A stretch of 64,000 bases of DNA from Haloechinothrix aidingensis. Lineage in GTDB: Bacteria > Actinomycetota > Actinomycetes > Mycobacteriales > Pseudonocardiaceae. Numbering within the stretch: the stretch's first letter is position 1; every line of letters begins with the position of its first letter. Where the stretch lies: NCBI RefSeq assembly GCF_013450155.1, contig NZ_JACCKD010000004.1, positions 434,001-498,000 of the forward strand, given 5' to 3'. The position numbers and the translations under genes were made by a program. The notes below the pieces were generated by a model. The model saw only the letters and a program-made list of their open reading frames with translations. It was not told the DNA's origin and did no database searches. Shown here one piece after another: positions 24,795 through 33,759 of the stretch.

Positions 24795-26423
24795 TTACTC
24801 GGTCAAGCGTACCGTCCTGCCGCCGACGACCGTACGCATCACCCGCGCCCGTAGCAGCGACTCCGGAGGCCTGCCGAACGTGTCGGAGTCGACGACCACG
24901 AAGTCCGCGAGCACGCCCGCGCGCAACGTGCCGAACCGCTCCTCCGCGTGGCAGGCCCAGGCCGAGTCACGTGTGCCGTGCACGATGGACTCGTCCAGCG
25001 GCAACGCGTAGTGCGGCAGGAACGCCGGCAGCTCCGGATCGGCAGCCGAGCGTCGCGTGCTGGCGATGTACATGTTCGGCAGCGGCGCGTGCGGGGCTGT
25101 CGGCGCGTCGGTACCGAAGGCGAGCCGGGCACCCGACGCGGTCATCTCCGGCCAGGCGAACCCCCTGTCGACCCGCTCGTCTCCGAGCATCGCCCGCCAG
25201 TTCTCCATGATCGACGGGTCGGCGTGTACCGGCTGCATGGATGCCGTGACTCCCAGCTCGGCCAAGCGGCCGACGTCGCTGGGGTCGACGTACTCCAGGT
25301 GCTCGATGCGGTGCCTGTGCCGCGACGGCCCGTTGACCTCCCTGGCGTGCTCCAGCGCGTCCAGGGCCGTGCGCACCGCGCCGTCCCCGATCGCGTGCAG
25401 CGCGATCTGCAGGCCCTCGGCGTCGGCAGCAGCCACCACGGGAGCCAGGGCCTCATAGGGCCAGATCGCCTCGGCGTTGCTGCCGTCCGCGTAGGGGCGC
25501 GTCATCGCGGCCGTGCAACCGTCGATGACGCCGTCGACGACGAACTTCACCCCGGTGACGCGCAGGTGATCGGAGCGGTACGTCCGGGCGAGCTCGGCTG
25601 CGCTGCGCACGTGTGCCAGCTCCTCTTCCGTGCTGCCCGAGCGGGGAACCAGCCAGTGCGCGACCACCCTCAGGTCCAGGTTCCCGGCCTGCTCGGCGCG
25701 CACCATCGCCGCGAGGGCACGCTCGTCCAGCGCCATATCGACCGCGCAGGTGACCCCGCTGGAGAGGTAGGCGTGCACGGCCGTGGCCAGCGCACTGTCG
25801 CGTTCGGATTCGCTCGTCAGTTCAGCGAGCCTGTCCCGCACGGCCATCGCCGCGGTCTCCTGGAGGTGGCCGGTGGGCTCACCGGTTTCCGGGTCACGGA
25901 CGATCTGCCCACCGACCGGGTCCGGGGTCGCCGCGGTGATACCCAGTTCTTCCAGCGCGGCCGTGTTGAGCCACATCGAATGGTAGTCCGCGGCGTCCAG
26001 GTACACCGGCCGATCGGCGAGCACCTCGTCGAGCACGGCCCGGTGCGGGGTCCCGTCCGGCACCGCCGAGAACGACCAGCCACGTCCGCGCACGCGGGGC
26101 GCGGCGGGATGCTCGTGCGCCCATGCGCCGACCAGGCCCCGGATCTCGTCGAGGTCGCTCGCCCCGGTCAGGTCCGCCTGGCTCAACGCCTCACCACACA
26201 TCACCACGTGGGCGTGGCCGTCGACGAAGCCGGGCAGCACGAGCGCGCCTGCCAGGTCGATCTCGCGTGCCTCCGCACCGGCGTACCGGCGGACCTCACC
26301 GGTGCCGCCGACGGCGGCGATGTACTCACCGCGCACGGCGAACGCCTCCGCCCACGGCCGTTCCGCGTCGCCGGTGAACACGCGGCCGTTGACGTAACAC
26401 TCCACGGCTGAGCCATCGGTCAC
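24795..26423 (-). CDS. YtcJ/NfdA-type amidohydrolase (cytosolic)
   Basis: A 542-residue amidohydrolase-3 family enzyme. Metal motif DGHAHV (69-73), then DGVIDGCTAAM, HAIGDGAV, RIEHLEYV and FGTDAPTAP are the ordered metal and active-site segments. Relatives deformylate N-substituted formamides or hydrolyse other amides. No signal peptide. GTG 26423 overlaps the stop of the NCS1 permease in GTGA, so import and hydrolysis are coupled. A longer in-frame reading up to 27761 only reads through the permease in the wrong frame. One of three such amidohydrolases in the window (see 27936 and 57700). Confidence 0.88.
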   Translation of the reverse strand: MTDGSAVECYVNGRVFTGDAERPWAEAFAVRGEYIAAVGGTGEVRRYAGAEAREIDLAGALVLPGFVDGHAHVVMCGEALSQADLTGASDLDEIRGLVGAWAHEHPAAPRVRGRGWSFSAVPDGTPHRAVLDEVLADRPVYLDAADYHSMWLNTAALEELGITAATPDPVGGQIVRDPETGEPTGHLQETAAMAVRDRLAELTSESERDSALATAVHAYLSSGVTCAVDMALDERALAAMVRAEQAGNLDLRVVAHWLVPRSGSTEEELAHVRSAAELARTYRSDHLRVTGVKFVVDGVIDGCTAAMTRPYADGSNAEAIWPYEALAPVVAAADAEGLQIALHAIGDGAVRTALDALEHAREVNGPSRHRHRIEHLEYVDPSDVGRLAELGVTASMQPVHADPSIMENWRAMLGDERVDRGFAWPEMTASGARLAFGTDAPTAPHAPLPNMYIASTRRSAADPELPAFLPHYALPLDESIVHGTRDSAWACHAEERFGTLRAGVLADFVVVDSDTFGRPPESLLRARVMRTVVGGRTVRLTE

Positions 26424-27898
26424 GGGACGGGCTCTCCTTCCACACTCGCGGGCCCGCCTGCCGGGCCGCGCGGGACGTAACCGCCCTTGACCGCAGGCCG
26501 GACCCACACCGCGGTGGCCACGGCGTAGACCGCAGCGGTCACGACGAATGCCGGTACGGATGCCGAGGTGTACCGGAACGCGGCGGCCGCCTCGAACGTC
26601 ATCGGGTTCAACAGCAGGTAGTACGTCACCACCCCGGCACCGAGCGCCAGGAACGCAGCCGGGTTGACCCCGCGCCAGAAGGAGTACCGCGAGCGCCCCT
26701 CGTCGGCGTAGAGCTCGCGCACGTCCAGCTGCGCGCGGCGAAGCAGGTAGTAGTCGGTGAGGTACACCGCGGTCAGCGGGGCCATCGCCAGCCCGACCCA
26801 GGCGACGAACGTGAAGAAGTTGTCGTAGAGCGCAGCAGGCCAGAACACCACGACCCCGGCAGGGGTGTACAGCAGCGCGACGAACAGCGGCCACGGGATC
26901 CGCCGCAGCGCGGACCCACCGGCGCGGATCAGCGCGAGGCTTCCCGAGTAGGTCTGCGCCACCATGCTGGTGACGTTGGCGAACGCCACGAACAGCAGCG
27001 CGAGCGCGCCAAGCACGACCCCGCCGAGCGGGACCATCCACACCGTCGGGTCGACATCGCCGAGCACCAACGCCGCGAGCGTTCCCACCGTGCCCGCGAC
27101 CACGCTCGCCAGGAAGATCCCGATCAGGTTGGGCCAGAAGGCGTTGCGCTGGGTGGTGGTCAGCCGCGCCAGGTTCCCCATGATGGTCCACCAGGAGAAC
27201 CCCGTCGCGAAGCTCAGCTCGAGCGCGATGGTGAAGTTGAGCCCCTTGTCGGCGAACGCGTCGAGCGGAGGCGCCGCGGCGAGCTCGGCGAGGGAGTGCT
27301 CGCGCAGCAGCACGACGAGCATCAGCACGGTGAGCACCGCCAGCGCCGGAGCCACGATCTTGTTGATCCACTCGATCGACACCGGACCGCGTACCAGGGT
27401 CATCCACGACACCGCCAGCGCGAGCAACGACATGGCGATCACCATCGGGCCCGCCGGGTCGAATTCCACGCCGAACACCGCGCCGAGCACATTGGTCACC
27501 GCACGGCCGACCATGATGGCCAGCACGCCGTTCCACCCCGCTATCATGACCGGCATCAGCAGCACGAGCAGGATCCGTACCCCGTTGATGCCGAACACCG
27601 AGCGCAGCGCGGTGTACTGCTCGAGACCGTACTTGGCCGACGGCAGGCACGTCGCAAGGGCGACGAGGGACACGCCGACGAGGTTGCCGATCACCGTGGC
27701 CGCGATCGCGGTGCGGATCCCGACGAACATCGCGATGGTCCCTCCGGTGAGGAAGGCCCATGTCGCGATCGCCAGTCCCACGTTGACCGAGGTGAACTTC
27801 CAGAACCCCCAGATCCGCTCGCCGGGCAGCACGGGAAGCTCGGTGAACTCCCCCGCCGTCGCGGCCGCACGGTCCGGTTTGCGCGGCGCCCGGGCCAT
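26420..27898 (-). CDS. NCS1-family permease (first copy)
   Basis: A 492-residue transporter with 12 expected helices and NCS1 marks (ERIWGFWKFTSVNVGLAIATWAFLTGG, GWNGVLAIMVGRAVTNVLG, TGFSWWTIMGNLARLT). NCS1 proteins import nucleobases, hydantoins, allantoin, thiamine or related nitrogen compounds. ATG 27898 is chosen: GAGGGTGG is about 10 nt upstream, while GTG 27910 lies inside that site. Roughly three quarters of residues match the second copy at 29997. It is linked to the secreted amidohydrolase upstream through a 13-codon ORF and to the cytosolic amidohydrolase downstream by overlap. Confidence 0.9.
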   Translation of the reverse strand: MARAPRKPDRAAATAGEFTELPVLPGERIWGFWKFTSVNVGLAIATWAFLTGGTIAMFVGIRTAIAATVIGNLVGVSLVALATCLPSAKYGLEQYTALRSVFGINGVRILLVLLMPVMIAGWNGVLAIMVGRAVTNVLGAVFGVEFDPAGPMVIAMSLLALAVSWMTLVRGPVSIEWINKIVAPALAVLTVLMLVVLLREHSLAELAAAPPLDAFADKGLNFTIALELSFATGFSWWTIMGNLARLTTTQRNAFWPNLIGIFLASVVAGTVGTLAALVLGDVDPTVWMVPLGGVVLGALALLFVAFANVTSMVAQTYSGSLALIRAGGSALRRIPWPLFVALLYTPAGVVVFWPAALYDNFFTFVAWVGLAMAPLTAVYLTDYYLLRRAQLDVRELYADEGRSRYSFWRGVNPAAFLALGAGVVTYYLLLNPMTFEAAAAFRYTSASVPAFVVTAAVYAVATAVWVRPAVKGGYVPRGPAGGPASVEGEPVP

Positions 27899-27939
27899 CA
27901 CAGGAACCACCCTCGCTTGTTACGCGGCACGATCGTCAC
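27898..27939 (-). CDS. Possible 13-residue coupling peptide
   Basis: A GTG at 27939-27937 overlaps the amidohydrolase stop (GTGA), has GAGGAGG a few nt upstream inside that gene, and opens a 13-residue frame MTIVPRNKRGWFL whose TGA overlaps the permease ATG (TGATG). The geometry is that of a translational coupling leader or the relic of a small gene. Whether the peptide itself matters cannot be said. Confidence 0.4.
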   Translation of the reverse strand: MTIVPRNKRGWFL

Positions 27940-29900
27940 GACCTATCCTCCTCACGCTCGGGTTGCAGTCTGGAGTGGACGACCTCGCCGCCCACCATGG
28001 TGTGCAGCACTGTCGTCTCCGAGATGTCGTCGCGCGGTACGTCGAACAGGTTCTGGTCGAGCACGAGCAGGTCGGCCAGCTTCCCGCGCTCCAGCGATCC
28101 CGTGACCTCGTCCTGGTGCATGGCGTAGGCGGCGTCGATCGTCATCCCCCGGATCGCCTCGGCCAGTGACAAGCCGGGATCCTCGTTGAGAGTTCCCGCG
28201 TACTCGGGGTACTCCGGACCCCAGTCGGCGGCCCGGAGCACGGCCACTTCGAGCGCGAAGAACTGGTCGAGCGGGTCGACGGGGTAGTCGCTCCCGAAGG
28301 CGATCCTGGCTCCCGCCTCGTGCAACTGCCCTTCCGGCTGGTACCAGTCCCACCGCTCGGGACCGAGGTAGGGCTTCACGGCGTCCGTCGAGTCCGGAGC
28401 GGGTTTGGCCCACTGGTAGGACATCACGGGCAGGACGCCGAGCTGCTCGAAACGTCCGAAGTCGTCCGGATGCACGATCTCGGCGTGCTCGACGGAGGGG
28501 CGCGAGTCGGTACCGTGCCCGGCGCCACGGGCACGTCCCTGCCCGTAGCCGTGCCCGGATCCCGCGCCGTCCTCGTGCCCACGGCCCTGGGTGCTGTCAT
28601 CGCGCATGGCCGCGAAGCTGTCCAGGGACGACCGGACGGCCCGGGAACCGATCGCGTGGACCTTGGTCTGGTAACCGGCCTGATCGAGCGTGGTCACCAT
28701 CTCGGCAAGAGCGTCCGGGTCGATGTAGAGCTCTCCGTCGTTGTCGCCCGGTACCCACTCCGGCTCATCGTCGGTGCCCACGTTCTCGCGATACGGCTCC
28801 AGCAACGCGGCCGTCTGGGCCGGATGCTGCGAGATCCCGTCCATGAAGTACTTCACACCGTCGATCGAGACGCCGGGCTCGGCGACCACGCGCGGTCCCG
28901 CGACGTGGTCCGAGCGCCACCGGTGGACCTGCTGGGGGAGCTGGTCGAGATTCTCGAGCTCCGCGCGCATCCGGTCGAGCTCGTCGACGAACCGGTCCAG
29001 ATCCTCCCCGGTGGCCGCCTGCCCCCGAATCGCGAAGTGGGCACGCGACGTCAGCCCGCCGTCCTCACGGAGCCGAACGAAGTTCTCGACCGTCTCGCCG
29101 CTCGCGCCCGGCACGAAGAAACTGGTGATGCCCTCCTCGGCGAAGGTCTCCATGCCGCGGCCCGCCGCCACGACCGGGTCCACCGGCGGAGGTGGCGGGA
29201 TGACTTCGTCCACGAGCTGCTGCGCCCCGTCGTACAGCCATCCGTCCGGTTCGCCGTCACCGTCCCTACCGATCACGCCGTCGGGCGGGTCCTCGGTCTC
29301 GGACGTGATCCCGGCCAGCTCGAGCGCACGCGAGTTGGCCAGCGCGGAATGCGCGAAGACCGAGTACACGATGACGGGCCGGTCGGTGTCGAGCGCGTCC
29401 AGTGTGTCCTTGTCCACCTCGGCCCCTCTGGGGCGCAGGAACTGGATGTACCAGTTGTCGACGGGAAGCCAGTCGTCAGCGCCCGTGCCGAACTCGGGGT
29501 TGTTCGCACACTCCTCGATGCGGGCCTCGAACTCCGCGACGGTCAACGGCTGGTAGTCGAGGTCGCATCGCGGATGCCCCTCCGAGATGCCGTGGATGTG
29601 GGCGTCGTGAATTCCCGGCATGACCATCCGGCCGTCGAGATCGATCACCTCGGTGCCGGCACCGATGAAGCCCTCCGCACCACGGTCGTTGCCCACGTAG
29701 ACGATGACACCGTCTTCGACCGCGACCGCCTCGGCGACCGACCCCCTCGCATCGGCGGTGTAGACGAACCCGTGCAGCAACACCGTGTCGGCCCCCGCGC
29801 CGGACTCGCTGTCTGCCGCGGCTCCCGTGGCTCCGGTCGCGGTGGTCAGAGCCAGGGCTACCGCCCCGATGGCAACGCAGATACGACGCATCGTCCGCAT
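27936..29900 (-). CDS. Exported YtcJ-type amidohydrolase
   Basis: A 654-residue amidohydrolase-3 protein with an N-terminal signal peptide (MRTMRRICV, hydrophobic core, cleavage near AAADS). Core motifs are GIHDAHIHG (metal), GVKYFMDGIS, KVHAIGSRAVR, EHAEIVHPDD and FGSDYPVDPL. It carries an inserted Gly/His/Arg-rich stretch at about residues 435-465 that is absent from its cytosolic relatives. AGGAGG is 9 nt ahead of ATG 29900. Location outside the membrane, followed by an NCS1 importer, suggests that it releases the imported compound. It lies between the two NCS1 genes, 96 nt from the upstream one. Confidence 0.87.
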   Translation of the reverse strand: MRTMRRICVAIGAVALALTTATGATGAAADSESGAGADTVLLHGFVYTADARGSVAEAVAVEDGVIVYVGNDRGAEGFIGAGTEVIDLDGRMVMPGIHDAHIHGISEGHPRCDLDYQPLTVAEFEARIEECANNPEFGTGADDWLPVDNWYIQFLRPRGAEVDKDTLDALDTDRPVIVYSVFAHSALANSRALELAGITSETEDPPDGVIGRDGDGEPDGWLYDGAQQLVDEVIPPPPPVDPVVAAGRGMETFAEEGITSFFVPGASGETVENFVRLREDGGLTSRAHFAIRGQAATGEDLDRFVDELDRMRAELENLDQLPQQVHRWRSDHVAGPRVVAEPGVSIDGVKYFMDGISQHPAQTAALLEPYRENVGTDDEPEWVPGDNDGELYIDPDALAEMVTTLDQAGYQTKVHAIGSRAVRSSLDSFAAMRDDSTQGRGHEDGAGSGHGYGQGRARGAGHGTDSRPSVEHAEIVHPDDFGRFEQLGVLPVMSYQWAKPAPDSTDAVKPYLGPERWDWYQPEGQLHEAGARIAFGSDYPVDPLDQFFALEVAVLRAADWGPEYPEYAGTLNEDPGLSLAEAIRGMTIDAAYAMHQDEVTGSLERGKLADLLVLDQNLFDVPRDDISETTVLHTMVGGEVVHSRLQPEREEDRS

Positions 29901-29996
29901 CGCAGGACACCTCCTGTTTATCGGCTCGCTGACTCGCCTGCGACCACCGCGCCTGTCGACCGGCACGCCGCTGTACGGATCGCGAGGGTCTGTGGG

Positions 29997-31517
29997 TTAA
30001 CGCACCGCAGCCGGTCGCTCGGTATCGGCGGCATCCGGCCCAGCGGGCACCGACGCTGCTGCCCCGGTGGGCGGGCCGTAGCCGCCCTTGCCCGCTCGGG
30101 CCACCCACAGCACCGTCAGCGCTGCGTGCAGCACGGCCGTGACGACAAGGGACGGGACCGATGCGGTCAGGTACCGGAACGCCTCGGCCGACTCGAAGGT
30201 CACCGGGTCGAGCAGCAGGTAGTAGGTCAGCGAGCCCGCCGCGACCGCGACGAGCGCTGCCGGGTTGAACCCGCGCCAGAAGGAGTACACCGAGACCCCG
30301 TCGGGCTCGTAGAGCTCACGCACCAGCAGGCGGCGCCGCCGCAGCACGAAGAAGTCCGTGATGTAGACCGCCGTCAGCGGCGCCATCGCCAGCCCCACCC
30401 ACGCCATGAACTTGAAGAACTGGTCGTAGAGCACCTCGGGCCAGAACGACATCACCGCGGCGGGCGTGAACAGCAGCGCGACGAACAGCGGCCACGGGAT
30501 GCGCCGGACCACCGAGCCCGCCGCCCGCACCAGCGCGAGCCCTTCGGCGTAGGTCTGCGAGACCATGCTCGTGACGTTGGCGAAGGCGATGAACAGCAGC
30601 GCGAGCGCGCCGAGCGCCACACCGCCGATCGGGATCATCCACACCGTGGGGTCCTCCGACCCCACCACCAGCGCGGCGAAGGTGCCGACGGCACCCGCGA
30701 CCACGGTGGCCCCGAACAGGCCCACGATGTTCGGCCAGAACGCGTTGCGCTGGCTCGTGGTCAGGCGGGCGAGGTTGCCCATCATGGTCCACCAGGAGAA
30801 CCCCGTCGCGAAGCTCAGCTCCACGGCCGCGGCGAAGTTGAGCTGGTCGTCGGCGTAGGCCTCGAGGGGTTGCGCCGCGGCCAGCTCGCCGAGCGAGTGA
30901 TGTCCCAGCAACAGGACAAGCATGACCACCGTCAGCACCGACAGCACCGGCGCGACGAGCTTGTTCACCCACTCCAGCGAGACCGGCCCGCGGGAGAGGA
31001 CCAGCCACGACATCGCGACCGCGAGCAACGACAGCGCGATCACGACCGGCCCGTTCGGGTCGAACTCGGTGCCGAACGCGGCACCGAGCACATTGGTCAC
31101 GGCCCGGCCGAACATGATCGCCAGGATCGCGTTCCAGCCCGCGAGCGAGACCGGGAGCATCACGGCGATGAGCACGCGCACACCGTTGGTACCGAACACC
31201 GAGCGCAGCGCGGTGTACTGTTCCAGCCCGTACTTGGCCGACGGCAGGCAGGTCGACAGCGCGACAAGGACCACGCCGACCAGGTTGCCGATCACCGTGG
31301 CCGCGATAGCCGTCTTCGCCCCGGCGAACAGCGCGATCGACCCGCCGGTGAGGAAGGCCCAGGTCGCGATCGCCACGCCGACGTTGACGGAGGTGAACTT
31401 CCAGAACCCCCAGATCCGCTCGCGGACGAGCACGGGGAGTTCGGTGAACTCGCCTGCCACCGACGAGTCACGGCTGGGATCCGATGTCACAGACGCCTTC
31501 ACCACGGGTACCCCCAT
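29997..31517 (-). CDS. NCS1-family permease (second copy)
   Basis: A 506-residue NCS1 transporter, paralogous over its full length to the copy at 26420 (GEFTELPVL-RERIWGFWKFTSVNVG, CLPSAKYGLEQYTALRSVFG-NGVR, ELSFATGFSWWT-MGNLARLTT-QRNAFWPN are shared). ATG 31517 lies inside the preceding small gene; GTG 31502, which forms a GTGA overlap with that gene's stop, is an alternative. Downstream of aguA, aguB and a 56-residue membrane protein, so it may import agmatine-, carbamoyl- or guanidine-type compounds; substrate is inference. Confidence 0.9.
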   Translation of the reverse strand: MGVPVVKASVTSDPSRDSSVAGEFTELPVLVRERIWGFWKFTSVNVGVAIATWAFLTGGSIALFAGAKTAIAATVIGNLVGVVLVALSTCLPSAKYGLEQYTALRSVFGTNGVRVLIAVMLPVSLAGWNAILAIMFGRAVTNVLGAAFGTEFDPNGPVVIALSLLAVAMSWLVLSRGPVSLEWVNKLVAPVLSVLTVVMLVLLLGHHSLGELAAAQPLEAYADDQLNFAAAVELSFATGFSWWTMMGNLARLTTSQRNAFWPNIVGLFGATVVAGAVGTFAALVVGSEDPTVWMIPIGGVALGALALLFIAFANVTSMVSQTYAEGLALVRAAGSVVRRIPWPLFVALLFTPAAVMSFWPEVLYDQFFKFMAWVGLAMAPLTAVYITDFFVLRRRRLLVRELYEPDGVSVYSFWRGFNPAALVAVAAGSLTYYLLLDPVTFESAEAFRYLTASVPSLVVTAVLHAALTVLWVARAGKGGYGPPTGAAASVPAGPDAADTERPAAVR

Positions 31518-31669
31518 GCGAGCATCGCGATGATCAGGACAAGGCTCGCCGCGGCCAGCCATGCCAGCTCGCGCCCCGGAAGGTCCGCCCGTGCGGGGTC
31601 GTGGAAGTCGGGGTCTTCGATGATGTCCAGTCTGCGGTCGAGCTCGCGGCGGAACTCTGCGGAGTCCAT
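31499..31669 (-). CDS. 56-residue single-helix membrane protein
   Basis: A small gene not listed by simple long-ORF criteria. The protein starts MDSAEFRRELDRRLD, has a charged N-terminal 35 residues and one hydrophobic helix (AWLAAASLVLIIAMLAWG) before ending GYPW. GGAGGA lies about 6 nt before ATG 31669 and the gene begins directly after aguB (1 nt gap), then overlaps the NCS1 start by 19 nt. Tiny one-helix partners are known for several secondary transporters, so it is a candidate accessory subunit of the second NCS1 permease. No counterpart with a helix exists at the first NCS1 copy. Confidence 0.75.
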   Translation of the reverse strand: MDSAEFRRELDRRLDIIEDPDFHDPARADLPGRELAWLAAASLVLIIAMLAWGYPW

Positions 31670-31670
31670 C

Positions 31671-32621
31671 TCAGTCCTCCTCGGTCAGCGCGCCGTAGGT
31701 GTCGGGGCGCCGGGTCTGCAGGAACGGGAAGAGATCCAGCCAGTCACGGCGCTGGTCCAGATCGAGCGGGGCAACAAGGACCGCGTCCGCGTCGCGCGGG
31801 GCGGAGGCGAGCACGCGGCCGTACGGGTCGGAGATGAAGGACGACCCGTAGAAGCTGATCACGCCCTCGTCGCCCCAGCGGTTGGGCACCACCATGAACG
31901 TGCCGTTGGCGATGCCGTTGCCGATGATCACCTGGCGCCACAGTGGCTGGGTGTCGAAGTCGGGATGGTCGGGTTCTGACCCGATCGCGGTCGGGTACAC
32001 CAGCACCTCGGCACCGCCGAGCGAGTAGGCCCGTGCCACCTCGGGGAACCACTGGTCCCAGCAGGTCGGCAGGCCGAACCGGGCACCGGTCGGGGTGAGC
32101 GTGCCGGGCAGCTCGACGACCGGGTACGCGTCGCCGCCCGCGGGCCCTCCCCTGAAGTAGCGGTCCTCGTAGTAACCGGCCGTCTTCGGGATGTGCAGCT
32201 TGCGGGTGCGCCCGAGCAGCGTCCCGTCCGGAGCGACCAGGATCGCCGTGTTGTAGCCGCGCCCGTCCGGCCCGTCCGCCCACTCGAACAGCGAGGCGTG
32301 CACCGCGACACCGGCATCGGCTGCCGCCTTCGCCGCGAACGTGTACGTCGGGCCGGTCTCGAGGTCCTCGGCGGTCGCCGCGGCGTCGCCCTCCGGCAGG
32401 GTGTCGGCCGGGTACCGCGACAGTGTCAGCTCGGGCAGGCACACCACGCGAGCGCCCGCGCCCGCGGCGAGCTCGATGCCCTCGGCGAGTACCCGCTGAT
32501 GCTCGTCGGCGTCGGCGTGCCACCGGGTCTGCACGAGCCCGACCGCGAGCGGGTCCCGCTCCGGCTCGGTGACCCTGGCCGGGGACGGTCGGCGTTGCGC
32601 CGTGATCAGCCGCATGTCCAT
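31671..32621 (-). CDS. aguB: N-carbamoylputrescine amidase (AguB-like nitrilase)
   Basis: A 316-residue nitrilase-superfamily enzyme with the full Glu64-Lys141-Cys187 triad (LPELTLS, RTRKLHIPK, PTCWDQWFPE). The run CWDQWFPE-AR is typical of AguB, which removes the carbamoyl group from N-carbamoylputrescine to give putrescine, CO2 and ammonia. It follows aguA after 13 nt, which strongly supports the role. Starts at ATG 32621 or 32615; GAGGAG lies 3 or 9 nt upstream respectively, so 32615 may be the real one. Confidence 0.9.
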   Translation of the reverse strand: MDMRLITAQRRPSPARVTEPERDPLAVGLVQTRWHADADEHQRVLAEGIELAAGAGARVVCLPELTLSRYPADTLPEGDAAATAEDLETGPTYTFAAKAAADAGVAVHASLFEWADGPDGRGYNTAILVAPDGTLLGRTRKLHIPKTAGYYEDRYFRGGPAGGDAYPVVELPGTLTPTGARFGLPTCWDQWFPEVARAYSLGGAEVLVYPTAIGSEPDHPDFDTQPLWRQVIIGNGIANGTFMVVPNRWGDEGVISFYGSSFISDPYGRVLASAPRDADAVLVAPLDLDQRRDWLDLFPFLQTRRPDTYGALTEED

Positions 32622-32634
32622 TCGCTCCTCGTAC

Positions 32635-33735
32635 TCACGGACCCTCTGCGGGTGCCGGTTGTTGCTGGGTGATGCAGTGGACGCCGCCGCCGAAGGCGAA
32701 CATCTCGCGCGCGGCGACCCGCTCGACCACCCGTCCCGGGTAGGCACGCCGCAGCACGTCGGCGGCGACCTCGTCGTGCGGGTCGTCGAACGCGGGCAGC
32801 ACGACCACCCCGTTGGCGACGTAATGGTTGACGTAGGAGTAGTCGGTCGGCCGCCCGTCGGTCTCGTAGCCTGCCTCGGGGGCTGGCAGCTCCACGACCT
32901 CGAGCTGCCTGCCCCGCGCATCGGTACTGCCACGCAGCAGCGCGGCGGCCTCGGCGGAGACCTCGTGGTCGGGATGGTCCGGGTCGTTCTGGGTGTGCAC
33001 GGCCACGACCCCCGGCCGCAGGAAGGTGGCGAGCAGATCCACGTGCCCCCGCGTACCGAACGTGTCGTAGTCGCGGCTGAGCCCGCGCGGCAGCCAGATG
33101 GCCGCGGACGTACCGAGCCGGGCGTGTACCTCGGCCTCCACCTCCGCGCGGGTCCAGCCGGGGTTGCGCCGGTGGTCGAGCTGCACCGTGTCGGTGAGCA
33201 GGACGGTGCCCTGCCCGTCGGTGTGGATGCCGCCGCCCTCGGTGACCAGCGGGGACGGCCGTGCCGGGCACCCGGCCAGCTCCGTCACGTGGCCGGCGAG
33301 GTGGGCGTCGCGCTCCCATTCCGCCCAGTCCTGGTCACCCCAGCCGTTGAACACCCAGTCGACCGCGGCCACGCCCGAGGCCGACGCCGCGTCCCGCACG
33401 AACGTGGGGCCGGAGTCGCGGATCCACGCGTCGTCGATGGGCAGCTCGACCACGTCCACCTCGGCGGGCACCATCGACCGTGCCGCGCCCGCCTGGCCGG
33501 TGCCTGCGACCAGCGTGACCGGCTCGTACCGCACCAGCGTGCGTGCCACCTCGGCCCACGCGCGGCGGGCAGCGCGCAGCGTGGCCGACCCCTCATCGCC
33601 GAACGTGTCGTTCGGTGGCGGGAAGGCCATCCAGGTGCGCTCGTGGGCGCACCACTCGGCGGGCATCAGCGCGCCTGCGCCGGGTGATTCTCCGTCCGCG
33701 ACACCCCCGGCTATCCCGGGAGCCGGTTCGGCCAT
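32635..33735 (-). CDS. aguA: Agmatine deiminase (AguA)
   Basis: A 366-residue member of the agmatine deiminase/PPAD family. It has WCAHERTWMAFPPP, DDAWIRDSGPTFV, VTEGGGIHTDGQGT, RGHVDLLATF and the C-terminal GGGVHCITQQQP with catalytic Cys354. It turns agmatine into N-carbamoylputrescine. ATG 33735 has GGAGAG 6 nt upstream; the longer start at 33786 would run into the divergent lrp gene. First gene of the minus operon aguA-aguB-small membrane protein-NCS1 and onward. The gap to the divergent Lrp gene is only 24 bp. Confidence 0.93.
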   Translation of the reverse strand: MAEPAPGIAGGVADGESPGAGALMPAEWCAHERTWMAFPPPNDTFGDEGSATLRAARRAWAEVARTLVRYEPVTLVAGTGQAGAARSMVPAEVDVVELPIDDAWIRDSGPTFVRDAASASGVAAVDWVFNGWGDQDWAEWERDAHLAGHVTELAGCPARPSPLVTEGGGIHTDGQGTVLLTDTVQLDHRRNPGWTRAEVEAEVHARLGTSAAIWLPRGLSRDYDTFGTRGHVDLLATFLRPGVVAVHTQNDPDHPDHEVSAEAAALLRGSTDARGRQLEVVELPAPEAGYETDGRPTDYSYVNHYVANGVVVLPAFDDPHDEVAADVLRRAYPGRVVERVAAREMFAFGGGVHCITQQQPAPAEGP

Positions 33736-33759
33736 GGTCACTCTCCCTACAATGAGCGC

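Noticed and set aside
24795-27761. A 988-codon frame that would fuse a leader of 446 residues to the amidohydrolase
   Set aside because: The added part is the NCS1 permease gene read in the wrong frame. The GTGA overlap at 26423 gives the expected start.
28320-31979. A 1219-codon open frame on the plus strand
   Set aside because: It is antisense to the exported amidohydrolase, the second NCS1 gene and aguB, all of which show intact family motifs. Its translation is Arg/His/Gly-rich with no domain, typical of open antisense frames in GC-rich DNA.
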